A stretch of DNA of 64,000 nt from Geomonas subterranea (GTDB taxonomy: Bacteria; Desulfobacterota; Desulfuromonadia; Geobacterales; Geobacteraceae): NCBI RefSeq assembly GCF_019063845.1, contig NZ_CP077683.1, forward strand, positions 3,588,501 through 3,652,500, given 5' to 3'. Numbering within the stretch: position 1 is the first letter of the stretch; the number at the start of each line of letters is the position of its first letter. Below the pieces are notes generated by a model, which was not told where the DNA came from, made no database searches, and saw nothing but the letters and a program-made list of their open reading frames with translations. A program made the translations under genes and the position numbers. Of the stretch, positions 41,262-48,382 are shown one piece after another.

Positions 41262-42461
41262 ATGAAGCAATTCGACGCCATCGTCATAGGTGCAGGGATC
41301 AGCGGTCTCAGTTTCGCAAGTCATGCAGCGGCCAAGGGGCTGAACACGCTGGTTTTGGAAAAGAGCGACCGGCCGGGGGGCTGCTTTCATTCACACCGCT
41401 TCGAAGGGAGCGCATCCGGGTTCTGGCTGGAGCTTGGTGCCCACACCTGCTACAACTCCTACGGCGGATTGCTGGAGCTGATGGAGAGGCATGGCCTGAT
41501 GGGGAGCATCCTTCCCAGGGAAAAGGTGTCGTTCAAGATGCTGGTGAACAACGAGGTGAAGAGCATCCCTTCGCAGCTTTCCTTCCCCGAGCTCGCCTTT
41601 TCCGCGTGGAAGCTCTTCACCCTGAAGAAGGACGGGGCCAGCGTCTCCTCCTATTACGGCAGCATCGTCGGCCGCAAGAACTATGACCGGGTCTTCGGTC
41701 CCGCGTTCAACGCCGTCATCTCCCAGCGTGCCGACGACTTCCCCGCCGACATGCTGTTCAACAAGCGCCCCAGGAGAAAGGACGTCATCAAGAGCTTCAC
41801 CCTGCAGGGAGGGCTTAACAGCGTCATCGACAAGCTTGCCGTCGCGGACCGGGTGACCCTGCAGACGGGCGCGGAGGTGGCGCGCATCGCCAAGGGGACG
41901 GACGGCTACACGGTGGAGCTCGCCGACGGGACCGCTTACCAGGCGCCGCGGCTGACCCTCGCCGCCCCTCCCCCCTCGAGCGCCGCGCTTGCCGCCGGGA
42001 TCGCGCCGGAGCTCGCCGAGGTACTCACCCAGATCAAGCTGGAAACCATCGAGAGCGTGGGGGTGGCGGTCAAGAAGAGTAAGCTGAAGCTCCCGCTTCT
42101 GGCCGGCCTGATCCCGATCGGGGAGGAGTTCTACTCCGCCGTTTCGCGCGACACCGTGCTCCATGACAGCTATCGCGGCTTCAGCTTCCACTACAAGGCG
42201 GGCAAGGTATCCCTGGAGGCCAAGCTGAATCGGATCGCCTCCGTGTTGCAGGTGCAGACCGAGGACCTGGAACAGGTGGTGCAGCGCGAGAGCCAGCTTC
42301 CCTCCCCGGTGGTCGGGCACAAGGGGCTCACAGACCAGATCGACCGTCTGGTTGCCGGCAGCAACCTCTACGTCACCGGCAACTATTTCGCTGGCATGGC
42401 CGTCGAGGACTGCATCGTGCGTTCGAAGAAAGAATTCGAAAGGCTCGCCGCGTCGCTGTGA
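41262..42461 (+). CDS. FAD-dependent oxidoreductase of the amine oxidase/protoporphyrinogen oxidase superfamily
   Basis: 399 residues. Rossmann FAD motif DAIVIGAGISGLSFASHAAAKG at about 5-26 followed by LEKSDRPGGCFHS, the GG doublet of this superfamily, and a C-terminal FAD-binding segment (NLYVTGNYFAGMAVEDCIVRS). The middle resembles HemG/HemY- or carotenoid desaturase-like proteins, shorter than HemY (about 460). Substrate unknown; no haem gene is adjacent. It has its own divergent promoter and a strong terminator at 42481. Confidence 0.8.
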   Translation: MKQFDAIVIGAGISGLSFASHAAAKGLNTLVLEKSDRPGGCFHSHRFEGSASGFWLELGAHTCYNSYGGLLELMERHGLMGSILPREKVSFKMLVNNEVKSIPSQLSFPELAFSAWKLFTLKKDGASVSSYYGSIVGRKNYDRVFGPAFNAVISQRADDFPADMLFNKRPRRKDVIKSFTLQGGLNSVIDKLAVADRVTLQTGAEVARIAKGTDGYTVELADGTAYQAPRLTLAAPPPSSAALAAGIAPELAEVLTQIKLETIESVGVAVKKSKLKLPLLAGLIPIGEEFYSAVSRDTVLHDSYRGFSFHYKAGKVSLEAKLNRIASVLQVQTEDLEQVVQRESQLPSPVVGHKGLTDQIDRLVAGSNLYVTGNYFAGMAVEDCIVRSKKEFERLAASL

Positions 42462-42480
42462 CCGCGACATTGCTGGTATG

Positions 42481-42518
42481 AAAAAAGCCCGTCCACTACG
42501 TGGACGGGCTTTTTTTTA
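42481..42518 (+). terminator. Terminator after the FAD oxidoreductase gene
   Basis: AAAAAAGCCCGTCCAC / GTGGACGGGCTTTTTT stem across 42481-42517 followed by more T. Confidence 0.92.
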
Positions 42519-42581
42519 TGGGCCGTGGTGGAAGGGGTAGCCAGGTGCCGTGGTAAAATGCCTGGTGCCGGGGAGGAAGCC

Positions 42582-43355
42582 ATGGTCGACGTCGAAAGTG
42601 GAAAGCTGTTGCAGAGCCACGGGGGGTATCGTCAGCTGAAGAGTTTTCAGCTGGCCCAATTGGTGTATGACGTGACCGTCCGCTTTTGCGACCGCTACAT
42701 CGACAAGCGGAGCAGGACCCATGACCAGATGGTACAGGCCGCCCGGAGCGGCGTGCAGAACATCGCGGAAGGAAGTCAGGCTTCAGGGACCTCCAAGAAG
42801 ACCGAGTTGAAATTGACCAACGTCGCCCGCACCAGCCTAGAGGAGTTGCGCCTGGACTACCAGGACTTTCTGCGTCAGCGCAGGCTGCCACGGTGGGATC
42901 GCTCAGACCCGCGCCGCACCGCCTTGGTTGCCCGGCGCTGTAAAAGCGCCGACGAGGTGGCCCGCTGGGTGGTGGAAGTTTGCAGGGGTGGGCAGGGGGA
43001 ACCAAGTGGACAAGAACCAAGTGGACATGGACTGAGTGGACCCGGTGGACCACATGGACAACGAAGTGGACACCAAGCGACCACGGTAGCCGCCCCCACA
43101 GCCCCCACAGCCCCCACAGCCCCCACAGCCCCCACCAGGTCCACCGGGTCCACCGGGTCCACAAGGTCCACAAGGTCCACAAGGTCCACTAGCAGCTATG
43201 CCGAGGCGGCGGCCAACGCTGCGCTTACCCTCATAGCGGTGGCATGCTCACTGCTGGAGCGCCAACTCAACGCCCAGGCTGCTGCCTTTGAAAAAGAAGG
43301 TGGTTTCACCGAGCGCCTCTACCGGACCCGAGCACAAAGCCGCAACCGCCTCTAA
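42582..43355 (+). CDS. Four-helix-bundle (S23/IVS-type) protein with low-complexity insert
   Basis: 257 residues. The first 120 match the four-helix-bundle family related to proteins encoded in 23S rRNA intervening sequences (LKSFQLAQLVYDVTVRFCDRY, MVQAARSGVQNIAEGSQASG, TNVARTSLEELRLDYQDFL). A middle tract of PSGQ/SGP-like, then APT and RST repeats (about 145-205) is encoded by a 9-bp minisatellite. A last helical segment (YAEAAANAALTLIAVACSLL) completes the bundle. GGGAGGAAG precedes ATG 42582. The family is not tied to an rRNA here. Its stop overlaps the convergent gene by three bases. Confidence 0.75.
   Translation: MVDVESGKLLQSHGGYRQLKSFQLAQLVYDVTVRFCDRYIDKRSRTHDQMVQAARSGVQNIAEGSQASGTSKKTELKLTNVARTSLEELRLDYQDFLRQRRLPRWDRSDPRRTALVARRCKSADEVARWVVEVCRGGQGEPSGQEPSGHGLSGPGGPHGQRSGHQATTVAAPTAPTAPTAPTAPTRSTGSTGSTRSTRSTRSTSSYAEAAANAALTLIAVACSLLERQLNAQAAAFEKEGGFTERLYRTRAQSRNRL
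43006..43190. repeat. Hairpin-forming minisatellite inside the four-helix-bundle gene
   Basis: Five GTGGAC and two ATGGAC words lie within 43006-43071. Five gccccca units at 9-bp period follow (43092-43134), then six GTCCAC words at exact 9-bp period (43139-43189). GTGGAC and GTCCAC are reverse complements, so the tract can fold into a long imperfect hairpin with the C-rich units in the loop. Period 9 keeps the reading frame. Confidence 0.85.
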
Positions 43356-43882
43356 AGCCCCCACCGCCACCAACACACCCCCACGGCCCCGCCATAAAGC
43401 AACACCCCGGCGGGACTGGAAACGGCAACCTTCAGGTCCTGGCCCGACGGTACCGAGCTGTAGCTGAAAACGTAAATGGCAACGTACATCAACAGCGTGT
43501 GCGGCAGATCGCCGGGGAACCACCGGCTCCAACCGAGATACAGGTAATACGCCACGAGATTCAACAATAACGGCGCAAGCGCCGAAGGGAGCGCTGACAC
43601 CGTCCCGGGGTTACTGATGGTAACCGATCCCAGCACCCACCGCCCCGGACCATCCCGGCGAGGCACGATGGTGAACCCCACGGGGCGCCCACCGGTGATA
43701 CCCGCGACTACGAGGTGAGACAGCTCGTGCAGCAGCGTCCCGGGGAGCGCCCAACAGATCTGCCAGAACGCACCGGCCTTCCCTACCCGCGCCTGCGATA
43801 CCGCCAGCGCGATGACCAGCAGCACCCCCGCAAAATGGTGCCACCTTGCCGGGTCCACCGCCGCCTCCATCATACCGCTCAT
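43352..43882 (-). CDS. M50-like membrane metallopeptidase homologue
   Basis: 176 residues with several hydrophobic helices. HELSH (in LPGTLLHELSHLVVAGITGG) is the HExxH zinc motif inside a membrane helix, as in M50 site-2 proteases. The second metal ligand region (NPGTVSALPSALAPLLLNLVAYY) has an NPG instead of the canonical NxxPxxxLDGG, so activity is uncertain. Start ATG 43882 after GGAGGAGC; the longer frame to 43924 is not needed. It is divergent from the Bcp gene. Confidence 0.7.
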   Translation of the reverse strand: MSGMMEAAVDPARWHHFAGVLLVIALAVSQARVGKAGAFWQICWALPGTLLHELSHLVVAGITGGRPVGFTIVPRRDGPGRWVLGSVTISNPGTVSALPSALAPLLLNLVAYYLYLGWSRWFPGDLPHTLLMYVAIYVFSYSSVPSGQDLKVAVSSPAGVLLYGGAVGVCWWRWGL

Positions 43883-43957
43883 CTTAGCTCCTCCGTTGAC
43901 CCGCGGCAGCATACCTTGAATCAAAGCCGGTTACAACAGGCGTCATGCTCATTCCCC

Positions 43958-43985
43958 TTGCCAACCACGGCCATTCTGCTATGGT
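43958..43985 (+). promoter_or_regulatory. Promoter for bcp
   Basis: TTGCCA (43958-43963), 16 bases, TATGGT (43980-43985) with a TG before the -10. Leader to the ATG at 44023 is about 31 bases. Confidence 0.5.
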
Positions 43986-44022
43986 TTATCGGCTAATGAG
44001 AAGCACGTCAAAGGAGGAGATT

Positions 44023-44499
44023 ATGTTTCTGGAAGGTCAAAAGGCACCGGAGTTCAGGCTGCAGGGGAGCGACGGGAAGGAGCACACGCTCGGAGATTAC
44101 AAAGGCAGGATCCTGGTTCTCTTCTTCTACCCCAGGGACAACACCCCCGGCTGCACGGCGGAGGCGGTGGGCTTCGCCAAGCTGCACGCGCTCTTCGAGC
44201 AACTTGGAGCGGTACTGGTCGGAGTCTCGAAGGATTCCCTGAAGTCCCACGACAAATTCATCGCCGATTTCAAGCTCCCCTTTACCCTCCTCTCCGACCC
44301 GGACGCTTCGGTGATGAAAACGTACGGCGCCTTCGGCGAAAAGGTGCAATACGGCAAGACCACCATGGGCACCATCCGTTCCACCGTGGTGATCTCACCG
44401 GAGGGAATCGTCATCAAACACTGGCCCAAGGTCGCCAAAGCATCGGAGCACCCGGACAAGGTGCTTGATTTCTTCAAGATGCTCGCGAAGGGACGGTAG
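44023..44499 (+). CDS. bcp: Thioredoxin-dependent peroxiredoxin Bcp
   Basis: 158 residues (E. coli Bcp 156). Reduces peroxides using a peroxidatic Cys. The active site FFYPRDNTPGCTAEA is intact. The resolving Cys that lies four residues after it in E. coli Bcp is Val here (CTAEAVGF), so it should work as a 1-Cys enzyme needing external thiol or thioredoxin. AAAGGAGGAG sits before ATG 44023; the upstream start at 43945 is unsupported. Confidence 0.93.
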   Translation: MFLEGQKAPEFRLQGSDGKEHTLGDYKGRILVLFFYPRDNTPGCTAEAVGFAKLHALFEQLGAVLVGVSKDSLKSHDKFIADFKLPFTLLSDPDASVMKTYGAFGEKVQYGKTTMGTIRSTVVISPEGIVIKHWPKVAKASEHPDKVLDFFKMLAKGR

Positions 44500-44510
44500 G
44501 CAAAAGAAAA

Positions 44511-44540
44511 GGGGCGAACCGGTTCTTCGCCCCTCATTTC
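44511..44540. terminator. Terminator-like hairpin after bcp
   Basis: GGGGCGAA (44511-44518) pairs with TTCGCCCC (44526-44533), with a T-rich but broken tail. An inner GAACCGGTTC palindrome competes. Confidence 0.5.
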
Positions 44541-44579
44541 CTTTACTTTTACGCCCCGTGCCGCGCCGGCATCTCCCGC

Positions 44580-44951
44580 TCAATCCACGAAATTATAGTT
44601 CGTTTCCGAATCCAGAATCTTCACCATAGACTCTGCGGTGTACGGGTACTCTGTCTGCACGTCCTCGGCTTTCCTGTTGGGCGGCGGCGTCCAGTGCAGC
44701 ACCCAGTCTCCGTCACGTTTCTCTCTGGAAACTCTCCCCTGACAACGGGCCTCCAATGTACGCCACATCTCATCTTCGTTGATCAACTCGAACCCGTCGA
44801 TCTTCTCACTCTCTTTCAGGTTCTGCAGGAACCTGTCGAGCAGATCGAAGTCAATGAAGTCCTCCTCATTGCGCCACCACTTGATGAATACCCGGTCGGG
44901 GTGAGCACTCTTCGCGTCTCTGATCTCCTTTACCAGTTGGTATCCTTTCAT
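44580..44951 (-). CDS. Hypothetical protein
   Basis: 123 residues, soluble, acidic, aromatic-rich (FIKWWRNEEDFIDFDLLDRFL, GDWVLHWTPPP). GGAGG lies before ATG 44951; the upstream frame start at 44987 is less good. It has its own promoter at 45010-45038. No family recognised. Confidence 0.65.
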   Translation of the reverse strand: MKGYQLVKEIRDAKSAHPDRVFIKWWRNEEDFIDFDLLDRFLQNLKESEKIDGFELINEDEMWRTLEARCQGRVSREKRDGDWVLHWTPPPNRKAEDVQTEYPYTAESMVKILDSETNYNFVD

Positions 44952-45009
44952 GGCCACCTCCTTCGGGCGTGTACCTGCCAACCTCATTCTCCCTCATAGT
45001 ACCAACTAA

Positions 45010-45038
45010 ATAGTACATCCGCCGTTGTTTTTGTGCAA
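45010..45038 (-). promoter_or_regulatory. Promoter for the hypothetical gene at 44580
   Basis: Minus strand TTGCAC (45033-45038), 17 bases, TACTAT (45010-45015). A second TACTAT lies about ten bases on. Confidence 0.55.
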
Positions 45039-45124
45039 GGCAGCGGTATCAGGCTGCAGCGATGGCCGTGCCGGGACCGGGAACCGCCGCGCCGCATCTA
45101 CTCGACGGTGCTTGAATTTAGGAA

Positions 45125-45143
45125 AAAGGAGGCTTAAATGTAG
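45125..45143 (+). promoter_or_regulatory. Strong ribosome site followed by a start-stop codon pair
   Basis: AAAGGAGG (45125-45132), five bases, then ATG TAG (45138-45143), a minimal open frame of one codon, 32 bases before the PagL-like start codon. Confidence 0.55.
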
Positions 45144-45175
45144 TAGCGTTAGCAATCCCCAATACGGAGCGCGCC

Positions 45176-45715
45176 ATGAGACGAATCTGCTGCCTGGTGT
45201 TGATCGCAATCGCTCTGTCTCTCGGGGCAGAAGGCCCCGCGTCGGCGAACAACTGGGGCCCCTTCGGTGTGCGAGGAGGATTCTCGGTCGACGGCAAGGA
45301 CCACGGCGCCCAGATGATCGAGGCCTTCGCCTGCTACCAGCTCCCCTGGAGCCTGCGCAGCAAAGGTGGCTGGGGCATCTCAACCGAGGTATCCCTCACG
45401 GCCGGGGCCCTTTCCAGCGGCGACGACCTCGGCCTCGTCGGTTCGCTCGGTCCGGTCTTTACCATCGGCAATCACAACTCCGTCGAGCTCGACCTCGGCG
45501 TAAGCATCGCGGTGCTCGGCCGCGACAGGTTCGGCGGAAGAGATTACAACGGCATCGAGCAGTTCATCTCCCATGCCGGCGTCATCTACCACTTAACCCC
45601 GACGTTCGCGCTTTCCTACCGGTTCCAGCACATGTCCAACGCGGGCCTGAACGGAAAGATCAACCCCGGACTCAACATGCACCTGTTCGGGATCAACTGG
45701 TACCCCGGAAAATAA
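45176..45715 (+). CDS. PagL-like lipid A deacylase-family outer-membrane protein
   Basis: 179 residues. Signal peptide (LIAIALSLGAEGPASA), then an eight-stranded barrel-like sequence ending YRFQHMSNAGLNGKINPGLN and a terminal aromatic strand. The HxSNxG motif of PagL (His/Ser dyad, HMSNAG) is intact. The third catalytic residue of Pseudomonas PagL, a Glu 12 residues after the Ser, is Leu here, a feature of many acyloxyacyl-hydrolase annotations, so deacylase activity is not assured. Location: outer membrane. Confidence 0.72.
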   Translation: MRRICCLVLIAIALSLGAEGPASANNWGPFGVRGGFSVDGKDHGAQMIEAFACYQLPWSLRSKGGWGISTEVSLTAGALSSGDDLGLVGSLGPVFTIGNHNSVELDLGVSIAVLGRDRFGGRDYNGIEQFISHAGVIYHLTPTFALSYRFQHMSNAGLNGKINPGLNMHLFGINWYPGK

Positions 45716-45725
45716 TCATCTTCCT

Positions 45726-45754
45726 TTGACAGATTCCCAACCGCGTTATAGTAT
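45726..45754 (+). promoter_or_regulatory. Consensus promoter for the Gre-family gene
   Basis: TTGACA (45726-45731), exactly 17 bases, TAGTAT (45749-45754). Predicted start near 45761. Confidence 0.78.
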
Positions 45755-45823
45755 CTGTCCGCCAGGGGCCTGGATATCCGCCACCACGGCCCCGGCAGGA
45801 CATTACACTCAGGAAGGTTCACC

Positions 45824-46303
45824 ATCGTTACATCCAGAAAAAGCCGGCTACACCGGCTAATCATCGAAAGGCTGACGCAGGATCTGTCGGTTTTGTCCAA
45901 CGCCGCCAAAACCGCGCACGAAGCCGCCATCCACGAAGAAAACATCCCCGATAACAAATACGACACGCTCAGCCTGGAAGCATCATACGTGGCACAGGGG
46001 CAGGCAAACCGCGCCCAGGAGTTGAAGCGCGCCCTGCAGGCCTACCGACAGCTACCCCTGCACCCCTTCGGCGAGGGAGCCAGCATCCGGCTCACGGCCC
46101 TGGTGACGCTCCTGGACGAAGAGGGGGCGGCCAAAACCTTCTTCATCGGTCCGCAGGAAGGGGGGCTGAAACTGCGGCTTGATGACGAGGAGGTACTGGT
46201 CATCACCGCCGGTTCCCCCTTGGGGCGGGAGCTGATAGGAAAGTCGCTCGGAGACGAGGTGGAACTGGGGAGTAATCGCTACGAGATAATCGACCTTTGC
46301 TGA
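45824..46303 (+). CDS. GreA/GreB-family elongation factor, apparent ATC start
   Basis: About 159 residues, the size of GreA. N-terminal coiled coil (LIIERLTQDLSVLSNAAKTAHEAAIHEENIPDNKYDTLSLEAS) and C-terminal FKBP-like domain with the family motif SPLGRELIGKSLGDEVEL. Gre factors rescue backtracked RNA polymerase. The coding frame is open back to the promoter but holds no ATG, GTG or TTG before codon 24; the TTG at 45893 would remove half of the coiled coil. AGGAAGG (45811-45817) lies six bases before ATC 45824, so ATC is the best start. Confidence 0.75.
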   Translation: MVTSRKSRLHRLIIERLTQDLSVLSNAAKTAHEAAIHEENIPDNKYDTLSLEASYVAQGQANRAQELKRALQAYRQLPLHPFGEGASIRLTALVTLLDEEGAAKTFFIGPQEGGLKLRLDDEEVLVITAGSPLGRELIGKSLGDEVELGSNRYEIIDLC

Positions 46304-46327
46304 GCCGGCGCAACTCACCGTTTGCTA

Positions 46328-46356
46328 TTGACATTGTCCTGCGGCGGCTCTAAATT
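46328..46356 (+). promoter_or_regulatory. Consensus promoter upstream of the MshEN gene
   Basis: TTGACA (46328-46333), 17 bases, TAAATT (46351-46356). Confidence 0.8.
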
Positions 46357-46362
46357 AGCGCT

Positions 46363-46440
46363 CGATTAACAAAGTCGGTCCCGTCCAGCCCGGAAGGTCA
46401 GTCCGCGCGGACGCTGCCGTTTGGGTTGGCGGCTTTTTTT
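46363..46440 (+). ncRNA. Short leader or small RNA ending in a terminator
   Basis: From the predicted start near 46363 there are about 78 nt to a terminator stem GCTGCC (46413-46418) / GGCGGC (46428-46433) with seven T (46434-46440). An internal GTCCGC GCGGAC palindrome lies at 46402-46413. No open frame with a ribosome site fits. It could be a small RNA or a transcription-attenuating leader for the gene at 46504. No known riboswitch consensus is recognised. Confidence 0.5.
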
Positions 46441-46503
46441 GTCACTGGCTCAACGAGTTATACCTGCAATTTTGATGACATGCCGGAGGGGAGCTTGGAA
46501 AAG

Positions 46504-47877
46504 ATGAGGTTGGGCGAAATGCTGGTCAAGGCCGGAAAAATCACGGCGGCCCAGCTTGATGAGACGCTGAAAGGACAGGCAATATTCGGAGGACGTTTCG
46601 GCACCAACCTGGTGGAAATGGGATACCTGGACGAGCAGGATCTGGCGGAATTCCTCAGCCAGAAGGTAGGCATCGCCCACGCCGCTCCGGGACAACTGCT
46701 CGACATCCCCCCTCACATCATCAAGCTCATCCCGGTGGACTACGTCAAGAAGTACAAGGCGGTCCCCATAGCGCTCAACAACCGCAAGGTCACCCTGGCG
46801 ATGGTCGATCCCACCGACCTGCACGCCATTGATGAAATAGCGTTCGCCACCGGCTATATCATCGTCCCGGTCATCGCACCGGAGCTGCGCATCGTGACGG
46901 CGCTGGAGAAGTACTACGGTATCAAGCGAGACGTGCGCTACATCAGCGTCGAGGGAGGCAGCAGAAGCAGGAGCAGGCAGCATGCCGCCCATTCCGCCGC
47001 CCCCTCCCCGGCTACGCCGGCTGCACGGGTCGTGACAGCCCCCCCTCCCCCACCAGAACCGACACCGACGCTCGGTGAGTGGCCCGCCCACGTCGAGGAA
47101 GAGATCCTCGACCTCCCCATGCTGGAGGAATTGAGCCTTGCCGGCCTGGAGCAACCCGAGACGACACCGCCCCCGGCGCCACTCCACCCCGGCGCCCCTG
47201 CGGCGACGCCGGCCGCTGCGCCGGCGGCCTCTTCTACTCCTGCTCAGGCTCCGGCACCCGAATCGGCGCCCCACCCGGCACCGGCGCCCCCTCCAGCGGA
47301 ACCGCCCCAACAGACGGTGACAGCCGCAGCTCCAAAGCCCGCGCCTATCGCGGAACTTTACCGGGAGGAGATGGAGGAACCAGAGCAGGACTACTCGCTG
47401 GACAGCGTCCTTGCCGGGCTCGCCGAGGCCGACGACCGCGACTGGATCGCTGAACTGATCACCGGCCACCTGGGGCCCCAGTTCAAGCGGGTCGCCTTCT
47501 TCCTGCTGCGGGGGGGAAACGCAACAGGGTGGATGGCGCGGGTAGACAACAAGCCGGTCCCGGAGTTCGAGGGGCTGGAGCTTTCCCTGAGCGACCCCTC
47601 GGTGCTGAACGTGGTGAACCAGAGCAAAAGCTTCTTCCTGGGCCCCATGCCTCCCACTCCCGGCAACCAGGCCATCATGGAGGCCCTCGGGGGGGGCACC
47701 CCTTTCAACAACCTTCTGGTGCCGCTACTGATGATGGGGCGCGTGGTCGCCGTCCTGTACGTCGGCGGGGGAAGAACACCCCTGGACGAAAAGGTGCCCG
47801 AGATACAAAAACTCATTAGTAAAGCGGCCATGGCGTTCGAGATCCTGATACTGAGGAGCAAGATTATGATGTCCTGA
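46504..47877 (+). CDS. MshEN (GspE N-terminal) protein with C-terminal GAF-like domain
   Basis: 457 residues. The first 140 form an MshEN domain (MRLGEMLVKAGKITAAQLDETL, FGGRFGTNLVEMGYLDEQDLAEFLSQK, VPIALNNRKVTLAMVDPTDLHAIDEIAF), known in T2SS/T4P ATPases to bind c-di-GMP. There is no ATPase domain; instead a Pro/Ala-rich linker (about 165-290) leads to a GAF-like domain (FFLLRGGNATGWMARV, LLVPLLMMGRVVAVLYVGG). ATG 46504 is chosen because the MshEN domain begins there. Function: likely a c-di-GMP-responsive adaptor; inference. Confidence 0.78.
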   Translation: MRLGEMLVKAGKITAAQLDETLKGQAIFGGRFGTNLVEMGYLDEQDLAEFLSQKVGIAHAAPGQLLDIPPHIIKLIPVDYVKKYKAVPIALNNRKVTLAMVDPTDLHAIDEIAFATGYIIVPVIAPELRIVTALEKYYGIKRDVRYISVEGGSRSRSRQHAAHSAAPSPATPAARVVTAPPPPPEPTPTLGEWPAHVEEEILDLPMLEELSLAGLEQPETTPPPAPLHPGAPAATPAAAPAASSTPAQAPAPESAPHPAPAPPPAEPPQQTVTAAAPKPAPIAELYREEMEEPEQDYSLDSVLAGLAEADDRDWIAELITGHLGPQFKRVAFFLLRGGNATGWMARVDNKPVPEFEGLELSLSDPSVLNVVNQSKSFFLGPMPPTPGNQAIMEALGGGTPFNNLLVPLLMMGRVVAVLYVGGGRTPLDEKVPEIQKLISKAAMAFEILILRSKIMMS

Positions 47878-47908
47878 TCTAATGATCCGCACCTCCCCCG
47901 CGGACTAA

Positions 47909-47936
47909 TTGACTTTCGGCGGCGCTACGCTAGATT
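47909..47936 (+). promoter_or_regulatory. Promoter for the nuo operon
   Basis: TTGACT (47909-47914), 16 bases, TAGATT (47931-47936). Predicted start near 47943, 38 bases before nuoA. Confidence 0.6.
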
Positions 47937-47980
47937 ATACGGGTACCAAAATCCCCTGTTATTCTCATTGAAAGGCCGGT

Positions 47981-48382
47981 ATGCCAGTCACCGCACAGCA
48001 GGTCGAGTTCATCCCCCTCGCCATTTACACCGTCATCGCGGTGGGGCTCATCGGCGTCCTGCTGGCGGCAGCGTACTTTCTCGGCTCGGGCCATGATTCA
48101 GCCGACAAGCACATACCCTACGAGTCAGGGGTGGCCCCCACCGGTGCCGCCCGCCACACCTCGCAAGTCCCCTTCTACCTCATCGCCATCTTCTTCATCG
48201 TGTTCGACGTCGAAGGCTCCTTCATCCTGACCTGGGCCACCGCCTGGGATCTTCTGGGTATCCAGGGGCTGGTGCACATCACGGTCTTCATCGTCATCCT
48301 GATGCTCGGCCTCGTCTGGCTCTGGATGAAAGGCGGGCTGGAGTGGGGACCTTCCGCCACCCGTACGCGAGGTAGATCTTGA
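47981..48382 (+). CDS. nuoA: NADH-quinone oxidoreductase subunit A
   Basis: 133 residues, three transmembrane helices ([63 protein letters not shown]). Membrane-arm subunit near the quinone tunnel. The conserved PYESG and FDVE segments are present ([22 protein letters not shown]). First gene of the operon; its TGA overlaps the TTG of nuoBCD. AAAGGCCGGT lies before ATG. Confidence 0.95.
   Translation: MPVTAQQVEFIPLAIYTVIAVGLIGVLLAAAYFLGSGHDSADKHIPYESGVAPTGAARHTSQVPFYLIAIFFIVFDVEGSFILTWATAWDLLGIQGLVHITVFIVILMLGLVWLWMKGGLEWGPSATRTRGRS

Noticed and set aside
43092-43190. Repeat tract resembling a short CRISPR array
   Set aside because: The period is 9 bp with no spacers, it lies in a coding frame, and no cas genes are present. 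It is a minisatellite.
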